A DNA stretch of 55,064 nucleotides from Azospirillum brasilense (GCF_001315015.1 NZ_CP012917.1:590001-645064); one strand, 5' to 3'; positions 42,571 to 51,322 are shown, numbered from the stretch's first letter. Numbers and translations: made by a program. The notes: generated by a model not told the origin, from the sequence alone.

Positions 42571-43335
42571 TTAGCCGGATCGTTGCAGCGTCATTTCATA
42601 ACGGTATCGTCCGGCCGCATGGCTGCTGACCGCCACCTCCAGCGCGTTTCCTTCGGCGTCCAGATAATGACGGATCACCACCAGGATCGGGGTGCCGACC
42701 TCCACCGACAGGCGGGACGCCAGGTTGGCATCGGCCGAGGTGGCCTCGATCGACTGCACGACCTCCGCGATGCGCAGGCCGTAGCGGCTTTCCAGCACCG
42801 CGTAGACGGCGACCGGAAAGGTGCCGATGGCCTGGGCCACGTCGTCGAAGGCGGCGGGCAGGAACACCTCGGTGTAGCAGAGCGGCGTCCGCTCCCCCGG
42901 CTGGCGGCGCAGCGCCACCACCCGGACCCAGGGCGTGTCCGGCTGCGAGCGCAGAAGCTCCGCCGTCCGCCCCTCCACCAGGATCTTCTCCACCGCCAGC
43001 ACCTCCAGCCGGGTGGAGGAGGCGTACTGCCCGATCTCCGCGAGGCTGGACAGCGTGTTGTGGAAGCGCCCGTCGGGGCGGGCGGCGGTCACCACCGATC
43101 CCGAGCCCTGGCGGCGCGCGATCAGGCCAAGATCCTGGAGCCGGCGCAGCGCCTCCCGCACCGTGTAGCGGCTGGCGGAGAAGCGCAGGCACAGCTCCTG
43201 CTCGGTCGGCAGCCGTTCGCCGACCCCGACCCGCCCGTCCGCAATGTCGGCGCGCAGCGCGTCCAGGATCTCCTGGAAGCGCGGCCCCTCCGCGGCGGAC
43301 GGGCGGACGGAGGCCGGGCGAACGGCGGCCTTCAC
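42571..43335 (-). CDS. HutC-type GntR regulator 2 of the C5-acid locus
   Basis: A 254-residue regulator with winged helix FSASRYTVREALRRLQDLG and UTRA domain. The GTG start at 43335 overlaps the CoA-transferase stop. It is the close paralogue of 38099-38869 and lies in the same operon, upstream of atzG-amidase-dctQM. Likely self-regulating through the TTGTACGTACAA-type sites at 47882 and 50112; ligand probably a CoA ester or the acid itself, not provable from sequence. Confidence 0.88.
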   Translation of the reverse strand: MKAAVRPASVRPSAAEGPRFQEILDALRADIADGRVGVGERLPTEQELCLRFSASRYTVREALRRLQDLGLIARRQGSGSVVTAARPDGRFHNTLSSLAEIGQYASSTRLEVLAVEKILVEGRTAELLRSQPDTPWVRVVALRRQPGERTPLCYTEVFLPAAFDDVAQAIGTFPVAVYAVLESRYGLRIAEVVQSIEATSADANLASRLSVEVGTPILVVIRHYLDAEGNALEVAVSSHAAGRYRYEMTLQRSG

Positions 43336-44522
43336 AGCGCCCCCTGCTCGCGCAGGGCGGCGATCCGCTCCGGCCCGATGCCGATGCGGCCGAGCACGTC
43401 CTCGGTGTCGGCACCCAGCGCCGGAGCGGGGCGGGTGGGAAGCGTCTCGCCGCCGATGCGCACCGGCCCGGTCAGCATCCGCACGCCGCTGGACCCGTCC
43501 GGATAGGCGAAGTCGGCCACCCGGTCACTGTCTCGGACGAAGGGGTTCTCCAGCGACTGCGCGATGTCGAGGACCGGGGCGGCGGGAACGGCACCGCCGA
43601 GAATCTCCACCCACTCCGCCGTGTCGCGCTGGCCGAGCACCTCGTCAAGCAGGACGGTGAGCAGCTCGCGGTTGGCCAGCCGGTCCTTGAAGCTGCGGAA
43701 GCGCGGGTCCTGGCCCCATTCCGGCTTGCCGATCTTGTCGCAGAAGACCGGCCAGAACTTCTCCTTGTTGCACATGACGAACAGCCAGCCGTCGCGCGTC
43801 CGGTAGAGCTGCGACGGGGTCAGCGAGGGGTGCGCGGAGCGCGGCTCCCGCCCCTGGTTGTGGCCGCCGTTGAGGTACCAGGTGGCGAGGTAGGTCATGT
43901 TGTGCAGCGCCGTGTCGAACAGGCTGACGTCGACGTCCGAGCCCTTGCCGCTGGCCCGCGCCCCGACCACGCCGGAGACGAGGCCGAAGGCGGTCATCAA
44001 GCCGGTCATCATGTCGACCACCGACATGCCGAAGCGGGCGGGCGGGCCGTCCGGCTCGCCGGTCACCGACAGGTAGCCGGCCTCCGCCTGCATCAGATAG
44101 TCGTAGCCCGGCCAGGCCCGCCGCGGCCCCGTTCGCCCGTAGGCGGACAGGTGGGCGCAGACGATCTTCGGGTTGACCGCCTTCAGATGCTCGTAGGTCA
44201 GGCCCAGCTTGTCCGGCAGGTCGCCGCGCAGGTTGTCCAGCACGGCGTCGGCGTGGCGCACCAGCTCGTGCAGCACCGCCATGCCCTCGGGGTGCTTCAG
44301 GTTGAGGGTGATGCTGCGCTTGTTGCGGTTGAAGGACTGGTAGAAGTGGCTGTTGCCGGGGCCGAAGAAATGGGGGCCGACATGCCGGCCGACCTCGCCG
44401 CCTTCGGCGGGATTCTCGACCTTGATGACTTCGGCCCCGAGATCGGCCAGCAGCATGGTGCCGAACGGGCCGGCGCCGTATTGCTCCACGGCGATGACGG
44501 TGACGCCTTCGAGGGGTAGCAC
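43332..44522 (-). CDS. Family III CoA-transferase (itaconate/C5-dicarboxylate type)
   Basis: A 396-residue CaiB/BaiF-family enzyme. The catalytic aspartate is D170 in FGMSVVDMMTG; QSFNRNKRSITLNLKHPEG and AYGRTGPRRAWPGYDYLMQAEAG are characteristic. It transfers CoA from succinyl-CoA or acetyl-CoA to a dicarboxylate. With the MaoC hydratase and CitE-type lyase alongside it matches the Ict-Ich-Ccl itaconate pathway. The start is GTG 44522 with AGGGAG upstream. Mesaconate or methylsuccinate are possible substrates. Confidence 0.85.
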   Translation of the reverse strand: MLPLEGVTVIAVEQYGAGPFGTMLLADLGAEVIKVENPAEGGEVGRHVGPHFFGPGNSHFYQSFNRNKRSITLNLKHPEGMAVLHELVRHADAVLDNLRGDLPDKLGLTYEHLKAVNPKIVCAHLSAYGRTGPRRAWPGYDYLMQAEAGYLSVTGEPDGPPARFGMSVVDMMTGLMTAFGLVSGVVGARASGKGSDVDVSLFDTALHNMTYLATWYLNGGHNQGREPRSAHPSLTPSQLYRTRDGWLFVMCNKEKFWPVFCDKIGKPEWGQDPRFRSFKDRLANRELLTVLLDEVLGQRDTAEWVEILGGAVPAAPVLDIAQSLENPFVRDSDRVADFAYPDGSSGVRMLTGPVRIGGETLPTRPAPALGADTEDVLGRIGIGPERIAALREQGAL

Positions 44523-44587
44523 GCGGTGTCTCCCTGATGGGGGTGTGCGGGGTGTGTGGGGAGTGGTTGCAGCGGGCCCCCACCCAA

Positions 44588-44613
44588 CCCTCCCCCGCTT
44601 TCGCAGGGGAGGG
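44588..44613. repeat. Palindrome between acd and the CoA-transferase gene
   Basis: CCCTCCCC (44588-44595) pairs with GGGGAGGG (44606-44613), with a small inner GC pair. CTTTT follows on the plus strand only, so it does not terminate the minus operon. It resembles half of the REPIN-like elements at 18.7 and 28.4 kb. Confidence 0.5.
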
Positions 44614-44622
44614 CTTTTGTCC

Positions 44623-45798
44623 TCACACCGGATTCTGCTCGATCAGCCGCTTGGCGATGATGATGCGCTGGATCTCGTTGGTGCCCTCGCCGATGCACAG
44701 CAGGGGGGCGTCGCGGTAGAGCCGCTCCACCACGAACTCCTTGGAGTAGCCGTAGCCGCCGTGGATGCGCATGGCGTCCAGGGAGTTCTCCACCGCCGCC
44801 TCGGACGCGAAGAGCTTGGCCATGCCGGCCTCGTAGTCGCAGCGCTCGCCGCGGTCGAGCGCCTTGGCCGCCTGCTGCACGAGAAGCCGCGCCGCGGAGA
44901 CGCGGGTCGCCATGTCGGCCAGCTTCATGGCCACGGCCTGATGCTCGTGGATCGGCTTGCCGAAGGTCTTGCGCTGCTGGCTGTACTTCACCGATTCGTC
45001 CAGCGCCGCCTGGGCGACGCCGACGCCGCGCGACGCCACGTTGACGCGGCCCAGCTCCAGCCCGGAGATGGCGCAGGCCATGCCGCGGCCCTCGACCCCG
45101 CCGATCAGCCGGTCGGCCGGGACGCGGTAGTCCTCGAAGACCAGCTCGGCGGAGTCGATGCCCTTGTAGCCCAGCTTCTCCAGCTTGCGGCTGACCTTGA
45201 AGCCCGGCCCCTTCTCGGCCAGGAACATCGTCATGCCCTTGTGGCGGGGCTGCGCCGTCGGGTCGGTCTTGACCAGCAGGGCGAAGCAGCTTCCCTGGAT
45301 GCCGTTGGTGATCCAGGTCTTGGAGCCGTTGATGACGTAGTCGTCGCCGTCGCGCTTGGCCACCGTGCGGATGGCCTGGAGGTCGGTGCCGCAGTCCGGC
45401 TCGGTCAGAGCGAGGCCGCCGCGCAGCTCGCCGGTGGCGAAGCGCGGCAGGAAGGCGGCCTTCTGCTCCTCCGTCCCCGTCTTGGTGACGATGAAGGCCA
45501 TGATGAGGTGCGAGTTGATGATGCCGGACAGCGACATCCACACCGATGAGATGCGCTCGATCATCTTGGCGTAGGTCGAGGGGCGCAGGCCCAGCCCGCC
45601 GTACTCCTCCGGGATCGTCGCCCCGAAGAGGCCCAACTCCTTCATCCGCTCGACGATCTCGTCGGGGTAGGCGTCGTCATGCTCCAGCTTCAAGGCGACC
45701 GGCCGGACGTGGCGGTCGAGGAAGCGGTCCACGCTGTCGAGGATCAGGCGGTCCTGCTCGTCGCGTTCCGCGTCGGTCATGGTGTTGGCGTCGCTCAT
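44623..45798 (-). CDS. Acyl-CoA dehydrogenase of the C5-acid locus
   Basis: A 391-residue flavoprotein. FAD and substrate blocks include GGLALTEPDCGTDLQAIRT, DDYVINGSKTWITNG and IHGGYGYSKEF; the catalytic base is the glutamate of IGEGTNEIQ (about 374). In a C5 locus a methylsuccinyl-CoA to mesaconyl-CoA, or related, oxidation is plausible. As I recall, P. aeruginosa carries an acyl-CoA dehydrogenase in its itaconate gene cluster too. It follows the mmgE/prpD gene by 23 bp. Confidence 0.88.
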   Translation of the reverse strand: MSDANTMTDAERDEQDRLILDSVDRFLDRHVRPVALKLEHDDAYPDEIVERMKELGLFGATIPEEYGGLGLRPSTYAKMIERISSVWMSLSGIINSHLIMAFIVTKTGTEEQKAAFLPRFATGELRGGLALTEPDCGTDLQAIRTVAKRDGDDYVINGSKTWITNGIQGSCFALLVKTDPTAQPRHKGMTMFLAEKGPGFKVSRKLEKLGYKGIDSAELVFEDYRVPADRLIGGVEGRGMACAISGLELGRVNVASRGVGVAQAALDESVKYSQQRKTFGKPIHEHQAVAMKLADMATRVSAARLLVQQAAKALDRGERCDYEAGMAKLFASEAAVENSLDAMRIHGGYGYSKEFVVERLYRDAPLLCIGEGTNEIQRIIIAKRLIEQNPV

Positions 45799-45821
45799 GG
45801 CGTGTTTCCCGGATTGATTGG

Positions 45822-47228
45822 TCAGCGGACGGACGGCGACAGCACGGACAGCGAGTCCGCCGCGCGCGGGCTGGCGTCGAGGCCGAGGACGGCGTCGGCG
45901 ATGCGCGCCGCGGCGGTCTCGTTCACGGTCATGGCGGCGTTGCCGCGGTACTTGTCCACGATCTCGGCGTTGGACAGCGGGCGGTCGGCGGCGCCGCGGT
46001 TGATGTGCTCGCGGTGGCGCAGTTCCCGCCCGTCGTCGAGCGTGATGACCAGTTCGCCCGAATAGGCTTTGGGGAAGGGCGAGTCCGGGTCATGGCGGTA
46101 GGACACCTTCGACGCGATGTCGAGTATGGCCGCGTCGCCCAGCGCGTCGTTCTCCAGCTCCGCCAGGGTCAGGCGACCGCGCACCAGCGCGGCGGCGACC
46201 AGGAAGGGCACGCTGAACTGCGCGTCGTAGGAGTTGGAGGGCCGCTTCTTGTTGGCCTCCGGCTCGCAGACGGTCTTGACCACCTGCTCGGGCACCAGCG
46301 CCTCGATGCGGCGGATGCGCGCGAGGTCGAGGCCATCGCGGCGCAGCTCCAGGGCGGCGTCCACGCAGGCGTGGGTGAAGTGGCAGGCCGGGTAGGGCTT
46401 GATCGCCGTCGCCATCAGCTCCCACGTCTCGCCGAGGCCGGCGGTGGCGATGCCCAGATCGGCGCGCCCGGCCTCCTTGCCGAGATAGGCATTGAACAGG
46501 CCGAAGCGGCCCTCGTAGGGGCGGGTGACGCCGGTGAAGCCCTCGCGGGCCAGCGCCGCCGCAGTGATGCCCGCCGCCGCCGCCCAGCCGGGATGCAGGC
46601 GCTTGTTCCAGGCGCCGTCCTCCAGGAACTCCAGGCTGCCGCTCGCCATCGACAAGGCGATGCCCTGGGCGGCGGCGAGCTGCGCGCGGGTCAGGCCAAG
46701 CAGACGGCCGGCGGCCAGCGCGCAGCCGAAGACACCGATCATGCCCGTCGGGTGGAAGCCCACCTGATGGAAGCCGCCGCGCGCCACCGCGCCGAGCCGG
46801 GCCGCCACCTCGACGCCCAGCACATAGGCGCTGACCACGGAACGGCCGTCCGCCCCGGTCATCGCCGCCGCCGACAGGACGGCGGGCATCACGCTGGCGG
46901 TCGGGTGGATGACACCGCCGATGTGGGTGTCGTCGTAGTCGAGGCCGTGGCAGAGCAGCCCGTTGACCGTCGCCGCGTCGCGGGCGGGCAGCGAGGCGGG
47001 CATGCCGATCACCGGCACCGGCCCTTCCCCCGCCAGCCCGCGCAGGGCGGTCAGCGTCTTGTGGGCGAAGTCGTAGCGGGTCGAGGCGAGCGCGATGCCC
47101 ACGGCGTCCAGCATGTGGTGCGGCGCGCGGGTGCGGACCTCCGCCGGAATGGCGTCGTCGGGCGTGTCGGCGACGAAGGCCGCCAGCGTGGCGGCGATCG
47201 AGTTGGTGGCGGAATCGGTGGCGGGCAT
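45822..47228 (-). CDS. MmgE/PrpD-family protein
   Basis: A 468-residue member of the family that includes 2-methylcitrate dehydratase and cis-aconitate decarboxylase. Recognisable blocks are NGLLCHGLDYDDTHIGGVIHP (about 100-120), HPTGMIGVFGCALAAGRLLGL and KPYPACHFTHACVDAAL. ATG 47228 follows GGGAGGAACC. The same kind of gene occurs in itaconate clusters elsewhere. Its reaction (hydration/dehydration or isomerisation of a branched acid) is not settled by sequence. Confidence 0.85.
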   Translation of the reverse strand: MPATDSATNSIAATLAAFVADTPDDAIPAEVRTRAPHHMLDAVGIALASTRYDFAHKTLTALRGLAGEGPVPVIGMPASLPARDAATVNGLLCHGLDYDDTHIGGVIHPTASVMPAVLSAAAMTGADGRSVVSAYVLGVEVAARLGAVARGGFHQVGFHPTGMIGVFGCALAAGRLLGLTRAQLAAAQGIALSMASGSLEFLEDGAWNKRLHPGWAAAAGITAAALAREGFTGVTRPYEGRFGLFNAYLGKEAGRADLGIATAGLGETWELMATAIKPYPACHFTHACVDAALELRRDGLDLARIRRIEALVPEQVVKTVCEPEANKKRPSNSYDAQFSVPFLVAAALVRGRLTLAELENDALGDAAILDIASKVSYRHDPDSPFPKAYSGELVITLDDGRELRHREHINRGAADRPLSNAEIVDKYRGNAAMTVNETAAARIADAVLGLDASPRAADSLSVLSPSVR

Positions 47229-47294
47229 GGTTCCTCCCTTTTGTTCTTCTCGGGCCATCAGTGGTTTCGGACAGATCCTTTCAGATTGTCCGGA

Positions 47295-47792
47295 TCAGTC
47301 GCCGATGCCGTGGCCCCGCTTGGGGACGAGGCTGGCCCGCTCGAAGGTCACGAAGACCGTGCCGTCGGCCTTGTAGCCTTCGGTGTAGGTGGTCACGATG
47401 CCCTGGGTCGGGCGCTTCTTGGATTCGCGGACGTCCAGCACCTTGGAGCGCGCGTAGACCGTGTCGCCGGGGAAGACCGGGGCGACCAGCTTGATCTCCT
47501 TCCAGCCGAGGTTGGCGACGGACTTGTAGGAGACGTCGTCCACCGTCATGCCCAGCACGATGGCCAGGGTCAGGCCGCTGTTGACCAGCGGCTTGCCGAA
47601 TTCCGACTTCTCGGCGAAGGCATGGTCGCAGTGCATGGGGTGGCGGTTCATCGTCAGCAGGCTGAACTGGATGTTGTCCGCTTCGGTGATGGTCCGGCCG
47701 GGGCGGTGCTCGTAGACATCACCGACGGTGAAATCCTCAAGGTAGCGGCCAAGGTCGGCGACGATGGTCCGCGGTTCCTGAACATCGGGCAT
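47295..47792 (-). CDS. MaoC-type hydratase (itaconyl/mesaconyl-CoA hydratase)
   Basis: A 165-residue hot-dog-fold hydratase starting at ATG 47792. MNRHPMHCDHAFAEKSEFGKPLVNSGLTLAI contains the D-x-x-F ... N-x-H-like catalytic region of (R)-specific hydratases. In the itaconate pathway this enzyme makes citramalyl-CoA from itaconyl- or mesaconyl-CoA. It is the first gene of the long minus operon and lies about 90 bp from a TTGTACGTACAA operator. Confidence 0.85.
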   Translation of the reverse strand: MPDVQEPRTIVADLGRYLEDFTVGDVYEHRPGRTITEADNIQFSLLTMNRHPMHCDHAFAEKSEFGKPLVNSGLTLAIVLGMTVDDVSYKSVANLGWKEIKLVAPVFPGDTVYARSKVLDVRESKKRPTQGIVTTYTEGYKADGTVFVTFERASLVPKRGHGIGD

Positions 47793-47881
47793 GGGCGGGC
47801 GTCTCTTGTCTGCGGATCGGAGGGATGAGTGCGGGGCGCCGATCATTTCAAGGTGACATGTTCAGCGCGTGTGATAGCATG

Positions 47882-47893
47882 TTGTACGTACAA
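47882..47893. promoter_or_regulatory. HutC-type operator between divergent arms
   Basis: TTGTACGTACAA is a perfect 12-bp palindrome midway between the MaoC hydratase (minus) and the CitE-type lyase (plus). It has the TTGT...ACAA ends typical of HutC-subfamily GntR sites and is repeated in altered form upstream of dctP. I could not place convincing -35/-10 boxes for either direction. Confidence 0.75.
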
Positions 47894-47927
47894 ATAGCAC
47901 GCCCCCTCACCCTTGGAAAGCGTTTTC

Positions 47928-48824
47928 ATGGCCAACAATCCGCAAACCCCGGCAACGGCGCCGGAATCGCCGGTCCGCCGCTCCTACCTGTTCGTTCCCG
48001 GCGCCCGTCCCGACCGTTTCGCCAAGGCCCTGGGAGCCGGTGCCGACGCGGTCATCATCGATCTGGAGGACGCGGTAGCCCCCGGCGACAAGGACAGCGC
48101 CCGCGCCGCCGTCGGCGCCTTCCTTCGGGAACATGACGGCGCGGGCGGCCCAGCGGTTTTCGTTCGAACCAATTCGGTGCGCAGCCGCACCGGCCTGCTC
48201 GACATCCTCGCTTTGACCGATCTTCCGGATGGTACTGCGCCGCGCTGGGCGGGAGTCCTGCTGCCGAAGGTGGACGGGGCCGAGGACGTCCGGCTGGCCG
48301 CCGGGCTTCTCGACGAGCGCAATCTGCCTGGCGCGCTCGGCGCGCTGATCGAGAGCGCCGACGGGCTGGAGAACGTCATGGCGATCGCCGCGGCCTCCCC
48401 CCGCCTGTCCTTCCTGATGTTCGGCGGGGCCGACCTGTCGGCGGAGCTGCGCGTGCCGCTGTCCTGGGAGCCGCTGGTCCAGGCCCGCACCCGCATCGTC
48501 CACGCCGCCGCCCGCTTCGGGCTGGACGCGCTGGACATGCCGTGGATCGCGCTGGACGACGAGGAGGGCTACCGCCAGGAGCTGGCGCGCAGCGTCCTGC
48601 ACGGCTTCACCGCCCGCTCGGCCATCCATCCCAAGCAGATCACCGCCATCCACGACGCCTACACCCCGTCGCCGGAGGCGGTTCTCCGCGCCGGGCGGGT
48701 CCTGGCCGCCTTCGAGGCCGCGGGCGGCGGGGTCTGCGTGCTGGACGGCAAACTGGTCGAGCGGCCCCTGGTGCTGGGGTCCCATCGAATCCTGGCATTG
48801 GCCCGCCGCGCCGGAATGCTGTAG
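47928..48824 (+). CDS. CitE-type acyl-CoA lyase (citramalyl-CoA lyase)
   Basis: A 298-residue HpcH/HpaI-family TIM-barrel lyase with YLFVPGARPDRFAKAL, the acidic metal-binding strand VIIDLEDAV (about 42-50), LIESADGLENV, MFGGADLSAEL and the C-terminal IHPKQI. In the itaconate pathway it splits citramalyl-CoA to acetyl-CoA and pyruvate. ATG 47928 follows GGAAAG; a TTG at 47913 is less likely. Malyl-CoA or related lyase activity is the alternative. Confidence 0.87.
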   Translation: MANNPQTPATAPESPVRRSYLFVPGARPDRFAKALGAGADAVIIDLEDAVAPGDKDSARAAVGAFLREHDGAGGPAVFVRTNSVRSRTGLLDILALTDLPDGTAPRWAGVLLPKVDGAEDVRLAAGLLDERNLPGALGALIESADGLENVMAIAAASPRLSFLMFGGADLSAELRVPLSWEPLVQARTRIVHAAARFGLDALDMPWIALDDEEGYRQELARSVLHGFTARSAIHPKQITAIHDAYTPSPEAVLRAGRVLAAFEAAGGGVCVLDGKLVERPLVLGSHRILALARRAGML

Positions 48825-48841
48825 CCAGGGATTGACCGTTC

Positions 48842-50080
48842 ATGCGCACCGCGCCACCGCCACTTGTACGGACCCCCATGACCACGCAAGAAACCCCGCC
48901 CGCCCCCTTTCCCCTGCTGCTGGCGGAGGTGACCAGCGTCCAGACCGTCGCCACCCTGTCGGTCCTGACGCTGGCGACGGTCGCCCCGCTGGCCGCCGCC
49001 TCGCTGGGGGTGGGGTCGGAGGCGGTCGGCTACCAGATCAGCGTCATCTACAGCGCCGCCGCCCTGGTGTCGGCCTTCGCCGGGCTGGTGGTCCGCCGCT
49101 GGGGTGCCGGGACGGTGGGCGTCCTGGCGCTGGCTTTGGGGCTGGTGGGCTGCCTCGGCATCGCCACCGGCTTCCTGTGGGTCGCGGCGTTGGCGTCGGT
49201 GCTGCTTGGCATCGGCTACGGGCTGGTGAACCCCTCCTCCTCCCACCTCTTGAACCGCTTCACCCCGCCGGCCCGGCGCAATCTGGTCTTCTCGCTGAAG
49301 CAGACCGGCGTGCCGCTGGCCGGCGTGCTGGCCGGACTGACCCTGCCGGGAATCGGCGAGATCGCCGGCTGGCGCGGGGCGGCGCTGGCGGTGGCCGGCA
49401 TGTTCGCGCTGTTGCTGGCCCTCTTCGCGCCGGGCCGCCGGGTGTGGGACGACGACCGCAGCCCCGGCCTGCCGATCCGCGGCAACCTGATGGAGGGGCC
49501 GCGGCTGGTCTGGCGGGTGCCGGCGCTCCGCGGCTTCGCCCTGATGGGCTTCTTCTTCTCGGCGATCCAGCTGTCGCTGATGGCCTTCACGGTGAACATG
49601 CTGGTGCACGACCTGCACTGGTCCATCGTGTCCGCCGGGCTGGCCGTGTCGGTGATGCAGGCGGCGGGGGCGGCGGCGCGCATCGGCTGGGGGCTGCTGG
49701 CCGACCGGCTGCGCTCCGGCGTGGCGGTGCTGGGCGGCATCGGCGTGCTGTCCGCAAGCGCCGCACTGGCCACCGCCGGCCTGGGGCCGAGCTGGCCGGT
49801 GCCCGCGGTGATCGGTGTTCTGACGGTGTTCGGCATCGCCGCCATCGGCTGGAACGGCGTGTTCCTGGCGGAGGTGGCGCGGGTCGCCCCGAAGGGAACG
49901 GCCAGCACGGCGACCGGCGGCGCGCTGATGTTCACCTTCTCCGGCGTGGTCGTCGGGCCGGCGCTGTTCGCCACCCTGTTCAACACGGTCGGCAGCTACG
50001 GCGAGACCTTCGCCCTGATGATGGCCTTCCCGCTGGCCGGGGCGGCGGCCGTCCTGTTCTGGTCGCGCCGCAAAAGCTGA
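48842..50080 (+). CDS. MFS permease
   Basis: A 412-residue major facilitator with about twelve membrane segments. The loop 2-3 region (GLVVRRWGAGTVG) and the loop 8-9 region (GLLADRLRSG) are visible. It starts 17 bp after the lyase gene; ATG 48878 is the alternative start and removes a Pro-rich dozen residues. Likely an uptake or export permease for the acid of this locus; substrate not determined by sequence. Confidence 0.82.
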   Translation: MRTAPPPLVRTPMTTQETPPAPFPLLLAEVTSVQTVATLSVLTLATVAPLAAASLGVGSEAVGYQISVIYSAAALVSAFAGLVVRRWGAGTVGVLALALGLVGCLGIATGFLWVAALASVLLGIGYGLVNPSSSHLLNRFTPPARRNLVFSLKQTGVPLAGVLAGLTLPGIGEIAGWRGAALAVAGMFALLLALFAPGRRVWDDDRSPGLPIRGNLMEGPRLVWRVPALRGFALMGFFFSAIQLSLMAFTVNMLVHDLHWSIVSAGLAVSVMQAAGAAARIGWGLLADRLRSGVAVLGGIGVLSASAALATAGLGPSWPVPAVIGVLTVFGIAAIGWNGVFLAEVARVAPKGTASTATGGALMFTFSGVVVGPALFATLFNTVGSYGETFALMMAFPLAGAAAVLFWSRRKS

Positions 50081-50111
50081 CGGCAAAGGCCATAGGCCCC
50101 ATCGCGCATAG

Positions 50112-50169
50112 TTGTCCGTACAATAATGTTGGCACTCCCCACTGTTTTCCCCTATGATCGTTCGGACAA
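50112..50169 (+). promoter_or_regulatory. dctP promoter with two HutC-like half-palindromic sites
   Basis: TTGGCA (50129-50134), 18 bp, TATGAT (50153-50158) form a strong sigma-70 promoter. TTGTCCGTACAA (50112-50123) lies just upstream and matches the 47882 operator except at one base pair. A further partial copy, GTTCGGACAA (50160-50169), follows the -10. Two sites around a promoter suggest tight repression. Confidence 0.75.
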
Positions 50170-50211
50170 GCGGGCCAGAAGCGTCCGAACGCAATCTTGG
50201 GAGGGAAGCCG

Positions 50212-51243
50212 ATGTTCAATCCGTCGCTGTTCAGGCCATTCTGGGCGAAGACGCTGCTGGTGGGAATGACGGTGGCCGGGCTGGCCGCCGGATCGCCGGG
50301 CCAGGCCCGCGCACAGGCGGCGCCGGTCGAGATGGTGATGACGGACGAGATCGCGACGTCCCACTGGACCGCCAAGATGATGGACGAGTATGCCGCCCTC
50401 ATCGAGGAGCGCTCGAAGGGCCGCATCAAGCCGAAGGTCTTCCACTCCGGCACGCTCTACAAGGACAAGGACGCCGTCGCCGCCCTCGGGTCGGGCGCCG
50501 TGCACATGGTCTGGCCGGTCAGCGTGCAGCTTGAGAGCATCGCCCCGCAGTACGGCGTGGTGAACCTGCCCTTCGCCGTCACCGACGCCGCGATGTCCAA
50601 GCCGGAAACCGCGCAAGAGGTCTCCAAGCTGCTGTCCGGTCTGGTGGCCGACAAGGGCATCCGCGTCATGGGGCTGATGCGCACCGCCGACCTGATCTTC
50701 CTGTTCAAGGACAAGGAGGTCGACTCCGTCGGCGACCTGAAGGGCAGCAAGATCCGCCTGACCGGCGGGCGCGTCCTGCAGCTTCTGATGCGCGACTTCG
50801 GGGCCAGCCCGGTGTCGATGCCCGCCTCCGAAATGGCGGCGGCGCTGATGCAGGGCGCCATCGACGGCATCTACACCTCCGCCGGCGGCTGGGAGATGGT
50901 CGGCACCAACGCCGCCAAGGTCGCCTCGCTGGTGCCGGGCATGAGCCTGCTCACCTACTCGGTCCTGGTGGATGACAAGTGGATGAAGGGCCTGCCCGAC
51001 GACCTGCGCCAGGTGGTGGAGACGACCACCAACGAGATCATCGCCAAGCAGTGGCAGCGCGCCATCGACGCCGACAAGAAGACCATGGACCAGATGATCG
51101 CCCAGGGCGGGCGTCTGGCCGTGGCGCCCGAGGCGGAGCAGGCGAAGTTCCGCGAGATCGCCAACAAGGTCAACCAGGACTATGTCCGGCGCTACCCTGA
51201 GATCTGGAAGCAGTATCAGGCCATCGTCGGCAACAAGAGCTGA
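50212..51243 (+). CDS. TRAP substrate-binding protein (DctP family), separated from its permease
   Basis: A 343-residue periplasmic protein with signal peptide 1-35 (ARAQA-AP). The conserved arginine is in KIRLTGGRV; the central helix carries MQGAIDGIYTSAGG. ATG 50212 follows GGGAGGGAAG. The gene has no adjacent dctQ or dctM. The only unpaired dctQM (38951-40860) belongs to the divergent operon, so the three probably form one carrier for a C5-dicarboxylate. Confidence 0.88.
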   Translation: MFNPSLFRPFWAKTLLVGMTVAGLAAGSPGQARAQAAPVEMVMTDEIATSHWTAKMMDEYAALIEERSKGRIKPKVFHSGTLYKDKDAVAALGSGAVHMVWPVSVQLESIAPQYGVVNLPFAVTDAAMSKPETAQEVSKLLSGLVADKGIRVMGLMRTADLIFLFKDKEVDSVGDLKGSKIRLTGGRVLQLLMRDFGASPVSMPASEMAAALMQGAIDGIYTSAGGWEMVGTNAAKVASLVPGMSLLTYSVLVDDKWMKGLPDDLRQVVETTTNEIIAKQWQRAIDADKKTMDQMIAQGGRLAVAPEAEQAKFREIANKVNQDYVRRYPEIWKQYQAIVGNKS

Positions 51244-51268
51244 GGCGATCCCCCTCGCTTCACCTCGC

Positions 51269-51314
51269 GGTGCGGGCGGCGTTCCGGAAGGAGCGCCATC
51301 CGCACCGTTTTTTT
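51269..51314 (+). terminator. Intrinsic terminator after dctP
   Basis: GGTGCGG (51269-51275) with CCGCACC (51300-51306), inner GGCG/CGCC (51278-51281, 51294-51297), then GTTTTTTT. A textbook rho-independent terminator 26 bp past the stop codon. Confidence 0.92.
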
Positions 51315-51322
51315 ATGCGTGC

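Noticed and set aside
44588..44613. Palindrome between acd and the CoA-transferase gene as a terminator
   Set aside because: The T-run lies on the plus strand only, whereas both neighbours are transcribed from the minus strand.
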